Of a stretch of DNA of 64,000 nucleotides, positions 1-8,707 are shown piece by piece. Each line of letters starts with the position of its first letter. Position 1 is the first letter of the stretch. Made by a program: the position numbers and the translations under genes. Under the pieces are notes generated by a model. That model searched no databases. It saw only the letters and a program-made list of their open reading frames with translations, and was not told the DNA's origin. The stretch is from NCBI GenBank assembly GCA_947452555.1, contig CANGDH010000002.1, positions 124,001 to 188,000 on the forward strand, in the 5' to 3' direction. The DNA is from Bacteroidota bacterium. Its GTDB lineage: Bacteria; Bacteroidota; Bacteroidia; Chitinophagales; Chitinophagaceae.

Positions 1-678
1 ATGTCCGGAAAATATTACATATTCATTAGGTAATGATTTTCCTGGAATTACAGCAACCACATTTGATAAAGGAAGTTTAGTAATAGTATGGACTGCCTGA
101 ATAGTAAATTTTGCAGGAATAGTATTAGTTAGAATATAAATCACATTAGTCTGTTCTTCAGATAAGTTTTGTTTGAACTGAGCAATTCTTAAAAAATTAG
201 GAGCGAAAATTTCATCTACTAACACAATATAATTCTTATGCGCGTTTAAATATTTATAAGCGGCTCCAAAAAGATTGTCGGTTTTTTGAATATTGACTAT
301 TTCATAATTGCTTTGTTCATTTATTTCTAAACTGGATTGAGTGGTAATCACTACCACTTGCTTAGGGTCAATAGTGATATTGTCTAATACACAATTAAGT
401 GATACATATTTGGGTTTTATCATTGAGAAAGTTTGCAAGTAAGTATTGGTATTCTTAAATTTTGCAAGTCCGGCTGACGCAAATTCATTAGAAATAAAGT
501 CAGCCGCTTTTTCAATCCCTTTACTAAAAGTTTGACGTCCCTCTAATTCATCTGAAGCTAAATATTTTTCGATACGTGCAGCTTCGCTTTTACTAATTAA
601 AGTGTTTGCGTTTTGTGCAAACGATGCAACGGAAAACAATACGATACAAAGCGAGGAAGAGATAAATATTTTTTTCAT
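1..678 (-). CDS. M28 family zinc peptidase, N-terminal part (cut by window edge)
   Basis: This is the first 226 codons of an exported metallopeptidase that runs off the left end. Residues 1-21 form a signal peptide (hydrophobic core, ending SFAQ). The next part resembles the N-terminal region of Bacteroidota M28 aminopeptidases, with IEKYLASDELEGRQTFSKG followed by a PA-like insert. The visible sequence stops at FSGH, which is where M28 enzymes begin their first zinc motif, G-H-x-D-H. The metal ligands themselves are therefore mostly outside the window and activity cannot be judged. It diverges from the sigma factor operon at 812. Confidence 0.8.
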   Translation of the reverse strand, partial: MKKIFISSSLCIVLFSVASFAQNANTLISKSEAARIEKYLASDELEGRQTFSKGIEKAADFISNEFASAGLAKFKNTNTYLQTFSMIKPKYVSLNCVLDNITIDPKQVVVITTQSSLEINEQSNYEIVNIQKTDNLFGAAYKYLNAHKNYIVLVDEIFAPNFLRIAQFKQNLSEEQTNVIYILTNTIPAKFTIQAVHTITKLPLSNVVAVIPGKSLPNEYVIFSGH

Positions 679-811
679 GATATAGTTATAAAATTGAAGT
701 TTAAAGATAAAACCAAAATAAAGTTAAACATGGAATCAAATCAAGTAAAATTAAATAATATATAAGAGGTATTAAACTTAGTATACATTAGAATGTCTAA
801 ATTAGCATAGC

Positions 812-1354
812 ATGCAAAGTGACCAAGATATCATCATACAATTTCAGTCTTCTATACAAAAAGAGCAAGCTTTTACACAATTAGTGAAAAAGCATCAGAC
901 TAAAATGTACTATCAAATAAAAAAAATGGTAACCGAACATGCTGACGCGGATGATATCGCACAAACTGTTTGGATTAAAATTTGGAATAAGCTAGATAGC
1001 TTTAAAATGGAGAGCGAGTTTAGCACTTGGCTATTTAGGATTGCGTATAACGAGACCGTCAATTTTATCAATAAACAGAAAAAATATGATGGGCATGTCA
1101 ATATAGACGAACAAAATCAATCCAATACCTCGTCAAGTACAACGGGAGATACTCAGAGTACTAAAATACAGATAAAACTAGAGCATTCAATTATGCAATT
1201 GCCTGAAAAACAAAGAGTTGTATTTATGTTACGCTACTATGAGGAATTTAATTATGAAAAAATAGCTTCCATTACTGGTACTACGGTTGGTGGAGCCAAG
1301 GCCAATTATCATCAAGCAGTGAAAAAAATGCAAGAATTACTAAAGCAGGATTAA
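812..1354 (+). CDS. ECF-type RNA polymerase sigma factor
   Basis: The 180-residue protein has the two-domain layout of sigma-70 group 4. Region 2 is at about residues 20-85 and contains DADDIAQTVWIKIWNKLDSF and FSTWLFRIAYNETVNFINK. Region 4 is at about residues 125-178 and contains LPEKQRVVFMLRYYEEFNYEKIA followed by the HTH recognition stretch GAKANYHQAVKKM. It is the first gene of a set with a membrane anti-sigma candidate (33 bp downstream) and a periplasmic sensor candidate, the usual three-part layout. The ATG at 812 is chosen because it keeps region 2 complete. Its targets are unknown. Confidence 0.95.
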   Translation: MQSDQDIIIQFQSSIQKEQAFTQLVKKHQTKMYYQIKKMVTEHADADDIAQTVWIKIWNKLDSFKMESEFSTWLFRIAYNETVNFINKQKKYDGHVNIDEQNQSNTSSSTTGDTQSTKIQIKLEHSIMQLPEKQRVVFMLRYYEEFNYEKIASITGTTVGGAKANYHQAVKKMQELLKQD

Positions 1355-1387
1355 ACCTATAAATCAATAAATTGTCAAAATAAGGTT

Positions 1388-1825
1388 ATGAAAAATGATA
1401 CCATAGTTAGCACATTAGAGGAAGAGAAGGCATTATTGGAGCAACTGCTTTCAAAGGAAGCATTGAGTGAATTTGACGCCCATGTTAAAGAAGTTCCTGC
1501 TGGATATTTTGAACAATTCCCCGATGCTATCTTGCTAAAAATTAAAGCTGCTAAAAAGCCAACATCTGCAAAATTGTTTACCATCGGCAGCATATCTATG
1601 GCGGCAGCGGTTTTATTAATTATAGCTAGCACTTTCATTTTTGTTCAAAGAAATAAAACAGATAGTCAAATCGCAACTATTGCAATTCATGAGATTCCAA
1701 CTTCAGAGATGGAGGCTTATGTTAATAATAATGAATGGATTGCTGAAGTAGACATTCAAACTGAAATTAACAAAATTGAAACAAACCTTGAAACTAGTTC
1801 TTTGTCAAAAGACAGTATCAATTAA
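1388..1825 (+). CDS. putative membrane anti-sigma factor
   Basis: This 145-residue protein has an acidic cytosolic N-terminus of about 60 residues, one transmembrane helix at about 62-85 (IGSISMAAAVLLIIASTFIFV) and an outside tail of about 55 residues. I recognise no named domain. Its place directly after an ECF sigma gene, its size and its single-span topology fit the anti-sigma factor that holds such sigmas at the membrane in Bacteroidota. The stop lies 9 bp before the next gene, so the genes are very likely cotranscribed. The assignment rests on context rather than motif. Confidence 0.7.
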   Translation: MKNDTIVSTLEEEKALLEQLLSKEALSEFDAHVKEVPAGYFEQFPDAILLKIKAAKKPTSAKLFTIGSISMAAAVLLIIASTFIFVQRNKTDSQIATIAIHEIPTSEMEAYVNNNEWIAEVDIQTEINKIETNLETSSLSKDSIN

Positions 1826-1834
1826 AATTTATTT

Positions 1835-2332
1835 ATGAAAAAAATAGTAGCAATCGCTTTTGCAGGCTTATTATTTATTGCAGGCAACGCAACAGCGCAA
1901 GGACCTGATAGATTGGGAAGACCTCCTCATCCCCCAAGAATGGGTGACGACAGGCCTCCTAGACAAGGCGAAGATAGACCCCCAAGATTAGACGACGACA
2001 GACCACCTAGAATGGGGGCAGAAAAAAGAGCAAAAATCGAACTGTATAAAGTTCAATTTATAACAGAAAAATTAGCACTCAGTCCTGCAGAAGCAAGAGA
2101 TTTTTGGCCAGTTTATAATGAACACAAATTAGCTGTTGAAGAAATTATAAAATCAAAGATTACCGACGAAATTCAATTTCAGGAAGCTATGTTGTTCGCA
2201 AAGAAAAAATTTAGGTCTAATTTAAAACCAATTTTAAAAGACGAAGAAAGAATAAACGAAGCATTGAGAGTAGAAAGGGAGTTTTTAAAAACTATCCGCT
2301 TCGAAATGATGAAAAGAAGAGCCATTAATTAG
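1835..2332 (+). CDS. periplasmic sensor-like protein with RPPR repeats
   Basis: Residues 1-21 are a signal peptide (FAGLLFIAGNATAQ). Residues about 22-65 are a low-complexity segment with DDRPPR, EDRPPR and DDDRPPR copies. Residues about 68-165 are a charged helical domain (KLALSPAEARDFWPVYNEHKL) resembling the periplasmic proteins annotated in Bacteroidota as sensors of ECF-type sigma factors, a Spy/CpxP-like fold. As third gene of the sigma/anti-sigma set, it is inferred to report envelope conditions to the anti-sigma factor. The ligand is not visible. The repeat segment may be a flexible or surface-binding linker. Confidence 0.7.
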   Translation: MKKIVAIAFAGLLFIAGNATAQGPDRLGRPPHPPRMGDDRPPRQGEDRPPRLDDDRPPRMGAEKRAKIELYKVQFITEKLALSPAEARDFWPVYNEHKLAVEEIIKSKITDEIQFQEAMLFAKKKFRSNLKPILKDEERINEALRVEREFLKTIRFEMMKRRAIN

Positions 2333-2339
2333 AAAGTCA

Positions 2340-2396
2340 TTCTTCATTTTCAGTATCTTACAGTATCAAATTTAAAAAGATACTGAAAATGAAGAA
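2340..2396 (+). repeat. perfect 20-bp inverted repeat covering a start codon
   Basis: The left arm is 2340-2359 and the right arm is 2377-2396, with a 17-nt loop and no mismatch. The right arm contains the ATG at 2389-2391 of the following M20 peptidase gene. The heptamer CAGTATC occurs at 2351-2357 and again at 2361-2367, and its complement GATACTG is at 2379-2385, so a second, smaller hairpin can form instead. There is no T-run after the stem, so it does not look like a simple terminator. In RNA it would bury the start codon. Confidence 0.85.
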
Positions 2397-3831
2397 AATA
2401 CTAAAGGTACTTGGGGCTATGATACTGGTTCTAGCAGTTATCGTTATTGCAAAAACACTTGCTAACAAGCCAACCACTCAAAAAAACATAGTTACATTAG
2501 CTGAATTGCCATCTGATGCCATTGCGCATATGAGCAAGGCGATTCAATTACCCACAGAAACTCCGAACGACTCTTTTAAGTTTGATACTACTACGTTTCT
2601 AGCATACCGAAAATTTGTTGAATCTTCCTACCCCTTGATTCAAAAGAATTTACCTAGAACCACGATTGATAGTTTCAACTATATCTATGAGTGGAAGGGT
2701 ACTGATACTAGTATCTTACCAATGGTACTAATGGCTCATTACGATGTAGTTCCAGTAGAAGCTTCTGCAGTTATATTATGGCACGCAAAACCATACGGTG
2801 GCGAAGTAAAAGACAACTATATCTGGGGGAGAGGGGTATTAGATGATAAGTCTAGTATGATAAGTATTTTAGAAGCAACTGAAGCACAACTTAAAGCCGG
2901 ATTTCAACCAAAACAAACAATTTATTTATGCTTTGGTGCAGACGAGGAATCAAGTGGTTATGGCGCTACAGCAGTAACTAAGTATTTTGAGAAACAACAT
3001 AAAAGATTTGATATCGTAGTGGATGAAGGTGGTGAAATTTCCACTGAAAATAATAAAAATATAAAGCATCCGATTGCCTCAATAGGTGTTGGTGAGAAAG
3101 GATATGTAACTTTAATTTTAACTGCACAAAAAGAAGGGGGGCATTCTTCTGTTCCGGGTAAAGCCACTGCAATTGACATTTTAAGTAATGCTGTTGTTAA
3201 AGCAAAAGCAAATCAAATGCCACTTAAATTGATTCCTCCAATAAAATCTTATATAGAAAGAATTAGTAGCTACAATGAAAATTTTATACAAAAAATGAAA
3301 CAATCGAACCTTTGGTTGTTTGAAGGAAGTTTATTGAATGAAATGTCTGAAGACCCGCATTCGAATGCATTAGTAAGAACTACTATTGTACCTACAATTT
3401 TTAATAGTGGCGTGCGAGATAATGTTATACCAACCTTTGCAACGGCATATTTGAATTCAAGAATTTTACCAGGTGAGACGCCAAATGACGTAAAAGCTTT
3501 TATTGAAAAAACAATTGATGACACTAATATAAAAGTGACTATCTATCCGAATTACCAAAACATGCCTTCTCCGACAACTGACATTAATAGCAAGGCTTTT
3601 AAAAGAATTGAAAAAGCTATTAATTCAATAGTTGACGACGTTGTAGTTACTCCTATGTTAATGGTTGGCGCAACGGATAGTAGAAATTACAGAACCTTAA
3701 GTGACGGTGTTATTAACTTTACGCCAATCACTAATGGGAAAGGTTTTCACGGCATAGATGAACGTATGCAAATTTCTGATTTTAAAAAATGTTTTAATTT
3801 TTATTCCTTATTAATACAAGGATCAAAATAA
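2389..3831 (+). CDS. M20 family zinc carboxypeptidase, membrane-anchored (CPS1-like)
   Basis: The 480-residue protein has an N-terminal membrane anchor or uncleaved signal at about 5-22 (VLGAMILVLAVIVIA). The M20 metal motifs are all visible: MAHYDVVPVE with His at about 117, GRGVLDDKSSM with the bridging Asp, GADEESSG with the catalytic/metal Glu pair, DEGGE, and the C-terminal FHGIDE His. Length and motif spacing fit the carboxypeptidase S-like branch. It likely releases amino acids from peptides in the periplasm. The start codon sits inside the long inverted repeat at 2340-2396, suggesting translational control. It is followed after 31 bp by an exported amidohydrolase, probably in the same transcript. 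Confidence 0.9.
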   Translation: MKKILKVLGAMILVLAVIVIAKTLANKPTTQKNIVTLAELPSDAIAHMSKAIQLPTETPNDSFKFDTTTFLAYRKFVESSYPLIQKNLPRTTIDSFNYIYEWKGTDTSILPMVLMAHYDVVPVEASAVILWHAKPYGGEVKDNYIWGRGVLDDKSSMISILEATEAQLKAGFQPKQTIYLCFGADEESSGYGATAVTKYFEKQHKRFDIVVDEGGEISTENNKNIKHPIASIGVGEKGYVTLILTAQKEGGHSSVPGKATAIDILSNAVVKAKANQMPLKLIPPIKSYIERISSYNENFIQKMKQSNLWLFEGSLLNEMSEDPHSNALVRTTIVPTIFNSGVRDNVIPTFATAYLNSRILPGETPNDVKAFIEKTIDDTNIKVTIYPNYQNMPSPTTDINSKAFKRIEKAINSIVDDVVVTPMLMVGATDSRNYRTLSDGVINFTPITNGKGFHGIDERMQISDFKKCFNFYSLLIQGSK

Positions 3832-3862
3832 TAAATTTCCTAATAAATTTAAAAATTCACAG

Positions 3863-5137
3863 ATGAAAAAAATACTAGTTGGTTTATTTATATTTTTAAC
3901 TATCAATACTATAGCTCAAAAATCTAGTTTGATTAAATGTGGCAAATTGCTTGATACAAAAACTGGAAAAGTTTTAGAAAATCAATATATTTTAATTAAA
4001 AATGGTGTGGTTATTTCCATTAGCTCAAGTACCGTTACGGCAGACACAATTATCGATTTAAGTAACTATTTTGTTATGCCTGGCATGATAGATGCACATA
4101 CTCATTTATTATTACAAGGCGATATCACTTCCGAAGATTATGATGTTCAAGTACTAAAAGAATCTATACCCTATCGAACATTAAGAGCTAGTAAAAGTGC
4201 GGCACAATCTATACAAAATGGGTTCACTACCATTCGCGACTTAGGAACAGAAGGGGCTGGATTCGCAGACGTAGATTTAAAAAAAGCAATTAATAGAGGA
4301 GTAATTACAGGCCCTAGAATGCAAGTAGCAACTTTGGCTATGAATACAACTGGACATTATCCTTTAAAAGCAGCTGATTATTCTTGGGAGTTAAAGTTTC
4401 CAAAAGGTGTTATTGAAATTACAGGAGCAGATGAAGCAAGAAGAGCCGTTCGCCAACAAATAGAACAAGGTGCAGATTGGATTAAAATATACGCAGATAG
4501 AGCTTATAACCGTCTTGAAGACGGATCATTTCGATCTGTACCAAATTTCACTACAGAAGAAATAAATGCGATTGGAGATGAAACTATAAAAAGTAGAAAA
4601 AAATTAGCCGCACATGCAATGACAAGAGATGGAATTTTAGCTGCAATAAATGCTGGGGCAATTTCAATTGAACATGGATCTGGAATGGATGAGGAATGCA
4701 TGAAGATAATGGCAGAAAAAGGTATTTTCTGGTGTCCAACACTATTTGTAAATGAGTATGTGGCAGAAGGAAGAGCAAAAATGGGAAGTATGATTAATTT
4801 GTATTTTCAACAAAGTATCGAAGCAACTTTTAAAAAAGCAATCAAGATGGGCGTGAAACTTACCTATGGAACAGATATTGGAGGATATGATTGGAGTTTA
4901 CCTCAAGCAAAAGATTTTACTTATTTTGTCAAATGGGGATTAACTCCGGTACAAGCTATCCAAACAGCTACCACTACTGCTGCAGAACTCTTAGGTATGC
5001 AAGGGAAAATTGGCGTAATAACAGCTGGATCTTTCGCAGATATTATTGCATTTAAAAAAGATCCATTAAAAGATATATCAGAATTACAAAATGTAAATTT
5101 TGTCATGAAAGAAGGAAAAGTATACAAGCATAATTAA
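3863..5137 (+). CDS. exported metal-dependent amidohydrolase (Xaa-Pro dipeptidase-like)
   Basis: The 424-residue protein starts with a signal peptide (1-18, FIFLTINTIAQ) and continues as an amidohydrolase-superfamily barrel. Visible ligands are GMIDAHTHL (HxH), the Lys in DWIKIYAD, His in LAAHAMT, His in SIEHGSGMDEE and Asp in TYGTDIGGYDW. The superfamily includes prolidases and other peptide or amide hydrolases. The nearest known type from memory is the Xaa-Pro/Xaa-Arg dipeptidase group, but substrate cannot be read from sequence. It probably shares an operon with the M20 peptidase just upstream, which supports a peptide-degrading role. Confidence 0.88.
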   Translation: MKKILVGLFIFLTINTIAQKSSLIKCGKLLDTKTGKVLENQYILIKNGVVISISSSTVTADTIIDLSNYFVMPGMIDAHTHLLLQGDITSEDYDVQVLKESIPYRTLRASKSAAQSIQNGFTTIRDLGTEGAGFADVDLKKAINRGVITGPRMQVATLAMNTTGHYPLKAADYSWELKFPKGVIEITGADEARRAVRQQIEQGADWIKIYADRAYNRLEDGSFRSVPNFTTEEINAIGDETIKSRKKLAAHAMTRDGILAAINAGAISIEHGSGMDEECMKIMAEKGIFWCPTLFVNEYVAEGRAKMGSMINLYFQQSIEATFKKAIKMGVKLTYGTDIGGYDWSLPQAKDFTYFVKWGLTPVQAIQTATTTAAELLGMQGKIGVITAGSFADIIAFKKDPLKDISELQNVNFVMKEGKVYKHN

Positions 5138-5200
5138 TTATTACGAAACAAAAGAGCAGACCTTTTTTAATACCTTTTTTTAATGTATCAAAAATATTCA

Positions 5201-5236
5201 AAGCCATTACTTTAATTAGTAGTGGCTTTTTTTATT
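5201..5236. terminator. bidirectional rho-independent terminator
   Basis: An 11-bp stem (AAGCCATTACT at 5201-5211 with AGTAGTGGCTT at 5218-5228, one G-T pair) is followed by a T-run on the plus strand and preceded by A-rich sequence that gives a weaker U-run on the minus strand. It lies between two convergent genes and overlaps the last codons of the leftward permease gene. Confidence 0.75.
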
Positions 5237-6468
5237 ACTATACTACCTCTCCAGCCAAAATAAGCAACCACTAAAAAAGCGATTAGCGGAACAATATATC
5301 CAAATTGAATATTACCTGTATTGTCGCTAATTAAACCAAAGACCCTAGGTAACACGGCGCCACCTACAATGGACATTACAATTAGGCTACTCGCCATTTC
5401 TGTATCTTTTCCAAGAGATTGTATTCCCAAAGAAAATATAGTTGGGAACATGATAGACATAAAAAAACAAATTGCTATTAGCGCATAAACCGTTGTCATA
5501 CCTTTTGCCAATATGGCAACTAAACATAATGCAACACAGATAAGTGCAAATGAGGTTAATAGTTTACGCGGCGTAATAAAGCGCATTAAAGCGGTTCCAG
5601 AAAAACGTCCAATTAAAAATGCAAGGCCCCCAAAGCTTAAATAATCGGCTGCTTGCAATTCTGTAATATTAGCTGTCTTGGTAGCATATAAAATAAACAG
5701 GCTTAATACACAAACCTGCGCCCCCACATAAAAAAACTGAGTAATCACCGCCCAGCTTACATGTTTATGCTTTAAGGTTTCAGCAATGGAAGAAGCTTTA
5801 GCACCCAAATTATTTTTATCTCTAATATCAGGTAGCTTAATGATAAAAAATAATATCGCAAACACTACTAATATAATGCCTAAGATAGTATAGGGTGTTT
5901 TTACGCTATAGGCTTCTGTAGCCAATGCAACTTTTCTAGCAGTGTCAGTCATAGCAGCCAACTCGCTATCCGTATATCCTTTAGTTAAAATTAATCTGGC
6001 ACCAATAGCAGGCGCTATGGCTACTGCTAGACCATTGAAAGATTGAACTAGGTTTAGCCTTTGCGTTGCAGTACTAGGATCTCCCAAGCTAGAAGCATAC
6101 GGATTTGCCGCTGTTTCCAAAATAGTTAAGCCGCATGCTATTACAAAAAGTGCGAATAAGAAATAGTTATAAGACTGATTATTGGCAGCGGGTATGAACA
6201 AAAAAGAGCCTATCGCAAATAGGATCAATCCTGCTATGATTCCCATTTTATAACCCCATTTTTTCATAATGTAGCCGGCAGGAAGCGCCATTATGAAATA
6301 AGCTATAAATACAGAGGAGTCCACCAAAGTTGACTGTGTAGTGGTAAGTGTGAATGACTTTTTTAAATGAGGTATTAAAATAGGATCTAAATTATGCGCG
6401 AATCCCCATAAAAAAAATAGACAAGTAATTAGGATAAATGGGATGGAATCCGAAATTGATTTTTTCAT
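5212..6468 (-). CDS. FucP-type sugar:H+ symporter (MFS)
   Basis: An inner-membrane transporter of about 419 residues with roughly 12 predicted helices. It has the signature of the fucose/glucose-galactose permease family: FFLWGFAHNLDPILIPHLKK near the N-terminus, ALPAGYIMKKWGYK between helices 2 and 3, and ETAANPYASSLGDP in helix 5. These match FucP-like symporters of Bacteroidota, which import hexoses or deoxyhexoses with protons. I place the start at the ATG at 6468; six bases upstream is only a TTG. A rhamnose mutarotase gene lies 17 kb away, but no sugar-degrading operon adjoins, so the sugar is unknown. Confidence 0.9.
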   Translation of the reverse strand: MKKSISDSIPFILITCLFFLWGFAHNLDPILIPHLKKSFTLTTTQSTLVDSSVFIAYFIMALPAGYIMKKWGYKMGIIAGLILFAIGSFLFIPAANNQSYNYFLFALFVIACGLTILETAANPYASSLGDPSTATQRLNLVQSFNGLAVAIAPAIGARLILTKGYTDSELAAMTDTARKVALATEAYSVKTPYTILGIILVVFAILFFIIKLPDIRDKNNLGAKASSIAETLKHKHVSWAVITQFFYVGAQVCVLSLFILYATKTANITELQAADYLSFGGLAFLIGRFSGTALMRFITPRKLLTSFALICVALCLVAILAKGMTTVYALIAICFFMSIMFPTIFSLGIQSLGKDTEMASSLIVMSIVGGAVLPRVFGLISDNTGNIQFGYIVPLIAFLVVAYFGWRGSIVIKKATTN

Positions 6469-6604
6469 ACGCAATTAAGCTTTTGACAAATTAATGACAT
6501 TTAAATATAATACATAAAGACTATTTGACAATAAATTTGAACTATCCACTCTAATTACAAAAAGAATAGTCCTAATTTAGTGCAACGAAAAACCAAACTT
6601 GTTT

Positions 6605-7387
6605 ATGAAAAATGTATTAATGACTGCAATGCTGATTGTATTTTCAATTTGCGCTATTGCAAAACCTGTATCTAACAACCCAAGAGAGTACTACCTGATT
6701 CAAGTGTACCATTGTACTTCACAAAAGCAAATTAGCAATATTGATGCTTTTATGAAAAGCATATACTTACCACATTTACATTCCGTAGGCATTTCTAAAA
6801 TTGGCGTATTCGAGCCAGTTGAAAATGACACAGCCGCAGACAAAAGATTAATGGTTTGGATTCCTTTAAAGTCCATTAATGAAATAGATAAATTAGATAA
6901 TATTATTGAACAACTTGACCCAATGGGTAATAATCCATTAATCCATTTAGAAAATGGAGATAGTAGTTTGCCTTATTCAAGAATTGAAACTACCATTGCT
7001 AAAGCATTTAAAAATCAGCCTCAGTTTTCAACTAAATCTGATTTAGTTAAATCGAGTGCGCGTATTTATGAATTTAGAAGTTATGAAGGACCTACTGAAG
7101 ACATGTACTTAAGAAAAGTGCATATGTTTAATGAAGGAAAAGAAATTGATTTATTTTCTAAATTAAATTTCAATGCAATTTTTTATGCCAAGGTAATTGC
7201 TGGAAATAGAATGCCAAACTTAGTATACATGACTAGCTTCAATAATATGGACGACCGAAACGCACATTGGAAAATTTTTGGAGAAGATCCAACTTGGAAG
7301 ATTATCTCCAACCTACCACAGTATTTAAAAACAATTTCTAAAGCAGATATTATATTAATGACTGCAAAAGATTATGCAGACTTTTAG
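6605..7387 (+). CDS. exported NIPSNAP family protein
   Basis: About 260 residues. An N-terminal signal peptide (MKNVLMTAMLIVFSICAIA) is followed by two NIPSNAP-like ferredoxin-fold halves. The first starts YYLIQVYHCTSQKQI and has LHSVGISKIGVFEPV. The second starts RIYEFRSYEGPTEDMYLRKVHMFNEG and ends with NMDDRNAHWKIFGEDPTWK. NIPSNAP proteins are small dimeric alpha/beta-barrel proteins whose bacterial function is largely unknown. The ATG at 6605 is preferred over the in-frame TTG at 6599. The stop overlaps by 4 bp the stop of the convergent TolC-like gene. Confidence 0.85.
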   Translation: MKNVLMTAMLIVFSICAIAKPVSNNPREYYLIQVYHCTSQKQISNIDAFMKSIYLPHLHSVGISKIGVFEPVENDTAADKRLMVWIPLKSINEIDKLDNIIEQLDPMGNNPLIHLENGDSSLPYSRIETTIAKAFKNQPQFSTKSDLVKSSARIYEFRSYEGPTEDMYLRKVHMFNEGKEIDLFSKLNFNAIFYAKVIAGNRMPNLVYMTSFNNMDDRNAHWKIFGEDPTWKIISNLPQYLKTISKADIILMTAKDYADF

Positions 7388-8670
7388 TGAATTAATTGCA
7401 ATCCCATTAAACGTGCTAATTCTAATTTAGCTGAACACAATTGGAATTGGTATTGTAATTGATTAAATAAAGCTCTTTGGTAATCGGAATTAGTAGAAGT
7501 TATTTCAATAGGAGTAGCTGTACCGTTTAACAATTTTACATTACTTAATTTTTGTGCTAATGCAGCTTGCTCAATTTGAGAAGCTGCATTTTTTATGCGC
7601 TGTTCATTACTTTGAATGTCAATTATAGCGGCTTTAATATCTTTCTCAAAATCATGTAATACCACAGCAGCATCGGTTTCCTGTATTGCAAGTCCTTGCT
7701 GTTGAATCTTAATTTGTTGTTTTGTTTTTCCGCCATTAAATAATGGCACTGAAAAACCTATTCCTGCATTATAATTAAATCTTTGGTCTTGAATAGCGGG
7801 CAGATACCCATTTTTAGAGCCCATACTTGCTTTCATACCAACATAAGGTCTCTCATTTAACTTACTAATAGCTAATTCAGATTTAGCAATATTGATTTTA
7901 TCTTTTGCAATTGCTAAGCTTGGATTATGTAATAAAGCTTGTTGTATGGCTTCTTCAACACTATAATTATTTAAAGCGAATTGTAATTGATGCTCTTTAA
8001 TCTCCTCAATGCCAGTACCATATTTCATTAAATTAGCTAATTTTTTTAAGCTTGTTTCTAAGTCGATTTTTCTATTTAATTCATTGTCAATTTTTGACTG
8101 AATGGTTAGTAAATCCAACTGTATAGCATTGCCGTTTTTTAATTGCGACTCAATTACATTTTTATTTTCATTTAATAACTGTAAAACGGTATTTTGAATT
8201 TCGATTGATTTTTTTGCATAGATCATTTGATAGTACACTTGGCAAATTTGATAAAACAAATTTGATCTAAGTTGTTCTGCTTGATGTTTTGAACTTTGAA
8301 GTTCATTCTTTGCTTTTTCAATATTTGTTTTTAATCGACCAAAATCAAATAAAGTATAGGTTCCATTTAAGGCAGCACTCATATTATGCTCAGGCGCAAA
8401 CTGAAATAATTTTTCTCCAAACTGTACTTCAATTTTAGGTTTTACATATGCATAACTTGCATCAAAATTAATGTCTGGGTATTTATTCAATTGTGTAAGC
8501 AGTAATCTGTCTTCGGCTAATTGAACTGACTGTTGCGTTTCTTTGACTTTAGGATAGTAGCTTAAAGATTGTGTCAATAAATTAGACAATTCATCATTTA
8601 CTAAATTCTGTGCCGTTGCAATATTAGTTAAGCTAACTAAAAATAATGCGGATGTAATCAATTTTTTCAT
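7384..8670 (-). CDS. TolC family outer membrane efflux protein
   Basis: About 429 residues with a signal peptide (MKKLITSALFLVSLTNIATAQ) and the repeated alpha-helical coiled-coil hairpins of outer membrane efflux proteins. Typical pieces are YTLFDFGRLKTNIEKAKNELQ, GNAIQLDLLTIQSKID and FNYNAGIGFSVPLFNGGKTKQQ. It would form the trimeric exit duct of a tripartite pump with the EmrB- and EmrA-like proteins encoded immediately upstream (38 bp gap). The ATG at 8670 is used; the codon two positions upstream is TTG. It is the last gene of the efflux operon and converges on the NIPSNAP gene. Confidence 0.9.
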   Translation of the reverse strand: MKKLITSALFLVSLTNIATAQNLVNDELSNLLTQSLSYYPKVKETQQSVQLAEDRLLLTQLNKYPDINFDASYAYVKPKIEVQFGEKLFQFAPEHNMSAALNGTYTLFDFGRLKTNIEKAKNELQSSKHQAEQLRSNLFYQICQVYYQMIYAKKSIEIQNTVLQLLNENKNVIESQLKNGNAIQLDLLTIQSKIDNELNRKIDLETSLKKLANLMKYGTGIEEIKEHQLQFALNNYSVEEAIQQALLHNPSLAIAKDKINIAKSELAISKLNERPYVGMKASMGSKNGYLPAIQDQRFNYNAGIGFSVPLFNGGKTKQQIKIQQQGLAIQETDAAVVLHDFEKDIKAAIIDIQSNEQRIKNAASQIEQAALAQKLSNVKLLNGTATPIEITSTNSDYQRALFNQLQYQFQLCSAKLELARLMGLQLIH

Positions 8671-8707
8671 ACTCAAACGAGGTTGTATTTTAATGCTTTC
8701 GCTTAAT

